A stretch of DNA of 56,607 nt, taken from contig QYQM01000147.1 of NCBI GenBank assembly GCA_007280905.1, positions 1 to 56,607 of the forward strand. The letters are read 5' to 3'. This document shows, one piece after another, positions 55,059 to 56,607 of the stretch. The notes beneath the pieces were generated by a model. That model searched no databases. It was not told where the DNA came from and worked only from the letters and a program-made list of their open reading frames with translations. How positions within the stretch are numbered: the first letter of the stretch is position 1; the number at the start of each line of letters is the position of its first letter. Made by a program: the position numbers and the translations under genes. Source of the stretch: Porphyromonadaceae bacterium (lineage in GTDB: Bacteria; Bacteroidota; Bacteroidia; Bacteroidales; UBA12481).

Positions 55059-55103
55059 GTCATCCCCGCCTTCGCGGGGATCTCGTGACGTTACTCCGAG
55101 GTA
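55059..55103. repeat. Repeat family B copy
   Basis: GTCATCCCCGCCTTCGCGGG then GATCTCGTGACGTTACTCCG and AGGTAAC. It contains a CCCCGC/GCGGGG hairpin and the GTTACTCCGAG end also seen near 19090-19104. Confidence 0.75.
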
Positions 55104-55225
55104 ACTGGCAGGAAACACTTTAAAGAAGTACCGGTTATATTGACTATCTTTATGCCACTATGCCTGCTCAAATACAAGAGGCTAACTACTATTAATGAGA
55201 ACAAAAATTAGCTAAAAATATTGAC

Positions 55226-55384
55226 ATGAAAATAATTCAATTCCTTCAGATTATTGTTCTGATTGATTTTGAAATTCTCCTGGGAGGTTTACCGGATAGC
55301 ACAATGTCGAATAAAACTAAGATTACGGCATATGAGAATGATGCCATTGAAGCTACCTGGACAAAAGAGATAACATTTAAATAA
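55226..55384 (+). CDS. Short ORF of unknown function (52 residues)
   Basis: MKIIQFLQIIVLIDFEILLG, then to ITFK. The N-terminus is hydrophobic and the end 'DAIEATWTKEITFK' looks domain-like, so it may be a fragment of an older gene. Support is weak. Confidence 0.25.
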   Translation: MKIIQFLQIIVLIDFEILLGGLPDSTMSNKTKITAYENDAIEATWTKEITFK

Positions 55385-55412
55385 CGCCGCAGCATTGGGA
55401 TGCGCAAGCCAT

Positions 55413-55640
55413 ATGACTATTAGAAAAATGAGGATTTTTTTGTTAATCTGTGGATTAGCAATTTCTTCAGCCGGGTTTAGTCAATCGGGAATTCTGTATA
55501 CCCTTTTTCATAATCCGACCGGATTAACTGTTGGAACATTGAATAATGCCGATGACACCTATGTTGCTTTATCTGAAACATTTTGTTTTTCGGCTTTTTG
55601 TTCAACTCTGGATCCGGTTAATGGTCAATTAATCTTTTAG
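55413..55640 (+). pseudogene. Secreted protein gene cut by the IS1595 element
   Basis: About 75 residues: 'MRIFLLICGLAISSAGFSQ' is a signal peptide (start at 55413 or 55428) and the mature part 'LYTLFHNPTGLTVGTLNNAD' continues to LDPVNGQLIF. The stop TAG (55638-55640) is contributed by the first bases of the insertion element. The downstream half should lie beyond 56607, outside the window. Confidence 0.7.
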
Positions 55641-56560
55641 GTATAGGCGCTTAGGTATCCCTTCGAAATGCCCATATTTAAACGAATTGGTTTATTTAAT
55701 ACCATTCTTTTAAGGAGTAAATCGAATATTGTATTCATATTATTTCTTCTATTGTATCTAAAGTGATATTCATTTAGATACCCTTGCAATCTATCTTTAC
55801 TACAATGATGATGAATTCCTCGCAGCCAGCCTTTCAAATTCATGATATGAACATGCAGGTCTATAAAGGCATTCCCATCGTTTGATTTCCGTTGTTCAAG
55901 TCCTGGATACTCTTTCTTTAATGGACCGTATCCTTTCCATTCATCGGTAATTATTTTTGCATGGGTTGAAATATGTTTTGAGAAAAAAACACGAAACTCT
56001 TTTGCTGATGCGCTTTCTATCACTTGTGCATAAGCCCGACCGACTCCTTCTGGTATTTTTTCTAAAGCCAAAACCACTAATTTTTTTGATCCTTTACTCC
56101 GACCTCTTTTCATTTCTTCAGGTCCTCCGATCCACAATTCATCAACATGGATTTCACCTTCAAGAGGATAGTTTAAACTACTCTGCATCGCTTGTTGTAT
56201 CTTCCATTTAAACTCCCAGCAAGTTTTTTGTCTCAATTCGAATTCATGACTTAATTCTAGTGATGACATTCCTTTTTTCTTAGTGCTAATTTTAAAAGCA
56301 ATATGGAAAGCAATTAATATGGGAAACTTGATTTTATCAAACACTGTACCTGCAGTAGGGCTTTCATCATACTTACATTTTGAGCACCGTTGTGAAAATA
56401 GTTTCTTTCCGGGAATAAATTTTGTATTTCCGCATTTCTTGCACTCATATCCTTGTTCCCATTTGATTGCTGCAATATAGGAGTAACAATCTTCATCCGT
56501 TTTAAATCGTTGATTGAATTTGATTGAGTTCACTCCGGCGAATATTTCTCTGTTTTCCAT
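55637..56560 (-). CDS. IS1595-family transposase (ISXO2-like)
   Basis: 307 residues. A zinc ribbon (CKKCGNTKF ... CSKCKYDES) is at about 38-65. The DDE-type catalytic region has HVDELWIGG (Asp) and IITDEWKGY (Asp), with 'HIMNLKGWLRGIHHHCS' and 'YLNEYHFRYNRR' near the third acidic site. The stop codon uses the terminal bases of the element and one base of the target. It looks complete. Confidence 0.93.
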   Translation of the reverse strand: MENREIFAGVNSIKFNQRFKTDEDCYSYIAAIKWEQGYECKKCGNTKFIPGKKLFSQRCSKCKYDESPTAGTVFDKIKFPILIAFHIAFKISTKKKGMSSLELSHEFELRQKTCWEFKWKIQQAMQSSLNYPLEGEIHVDELWIGGPEEMKRGRSKGSKKLVVLALEKIPEGVGRAYAQVIESASAKEFRVFFSKHISTHAKIITDEWKGYGPLKKEYPGLEQRKSNDGNAFIDLHVHIMNLKGWLRGIHHHCSKDRLQGYLNEYHFRYNRRNNMNTIFDLLLKRMVLNKPIRLNMGISKGYLSAYT

Positions 56561-56604
56561 GGTTCAAAGGTATCAAAATTGGGATACCTAAGCGCCTATA
56601 CCTA
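55638..56604 (-). mobile_element. IS1595-family insertion sequence with perfect 24-bp ends
   Basis: 967 bases. The 24-base terminal inverted repeats at 55638-55661 and 56581-56604 are perfect complements (outer text TAGGTATAGGCGC). The left flank TAATCTTT (55630-55637) is the probable 8-base target duplication; the right flank starts TAA at 56605-56607 and matches its first three bases, the rest being outside the window. Confidence 0.92.
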
Positions 56605-56607
56605 TAA

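Overview
The window reads as a piece of a Bacteroidota (probably Bacteroidales-like) chromosome of moderate GC. Three things point there: two proteins with type IX secretion (T9SS) C-terminal sorting domains plus a relic of a third, an S46 dipeptidyl peptidase with several long outer-membrane or lipoprotein genes, and repeated promoters of the Bacteroidota form (TTTG or TTG, about 20 bases, then TAnnTTTG). Multiheme cytochrome, quinol-type nitric oxide reductase and glycyl radical enzyme genes suggest an anaerobic or facultative life. No tRNA, rRNA or CRISPR array was seen.

Layout. 1-9.5 kb: a giant T9SS cargo protein cut by the window edge, an AAA ATPase, and a four-module secreted glycoside hydrolase. 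9.8-11.05 kb: an IS630-type element. 11.7-15.5 kb: small secreted protein, lipoprotein, two relics and an outer-membrane protein. 15.8-20.7 kb: six-hairpin glycosidase, URO-D-like protein and a seven-heme membrane cytochrome. 20.8-24.4 kb: glycyl radical enzyme (closest to hydroxyproline dehydratase) with its activase. 24.7-30.9 kb: DPP7-like peptidase, MarC protein, T9SS carboxypeptidase and a cysteine-desulfurase-like enzyme. 30.9-34.4 kb: a broken cysteine-synthase-like gene, a Crp/Fnr regulator, metK with a long structured leader, and SUI1. 34.4-42.3 kb: ABC permease, ClpB, M23-like lipoprotein and type II NADH dehydrogenase. 42.5-45.4 kb: MFS transporter, GH29 relic and endonuclease IV. 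45.5-48.2 kb: Rrf2 (NsrR-like) regulator divergent from a disrupted nitric oxide reductase. 48.3-51.4 kb: T9SS relic and a small-peptide / beta-propeller / thioredoxin-fold cluster. 51.5-56.6 kb: thiol peroxidase, methyltransferase, release factor 3, and a secreted gene cut by an IS1595 element.

How it fits together. Peptide and amino-acid use recurs: DPP7-like peptidase, secreted carboxypeptidase, and a possible hydroxyproline dehydratase. Glycan degradation is the second theme (intact and broken GH29, six-hairpin enzyme). Sulfur and redox functions form a third (desulfurase-like enzyme, cysteine-synthase relic, metK, peroxidase, thioredoxin-fold protein, NO regulator).

Two features stand out beyond the genes. 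First, at least six families of short dispersed repeats, most with inverted arms, sit at gene ends and in places run into coding sequence. Second, many genes are broken in the same style: internal deletions with frame loss in the nitric oxide reductase, cysteine synthase and GH29 genes, and truncated remains of a propeller, a T9SS protein and perhaps an antitoxin. The best candidates for something undescribed are the metK leader RNA and the peptide/propeller/thioredoxin-fold cluster.
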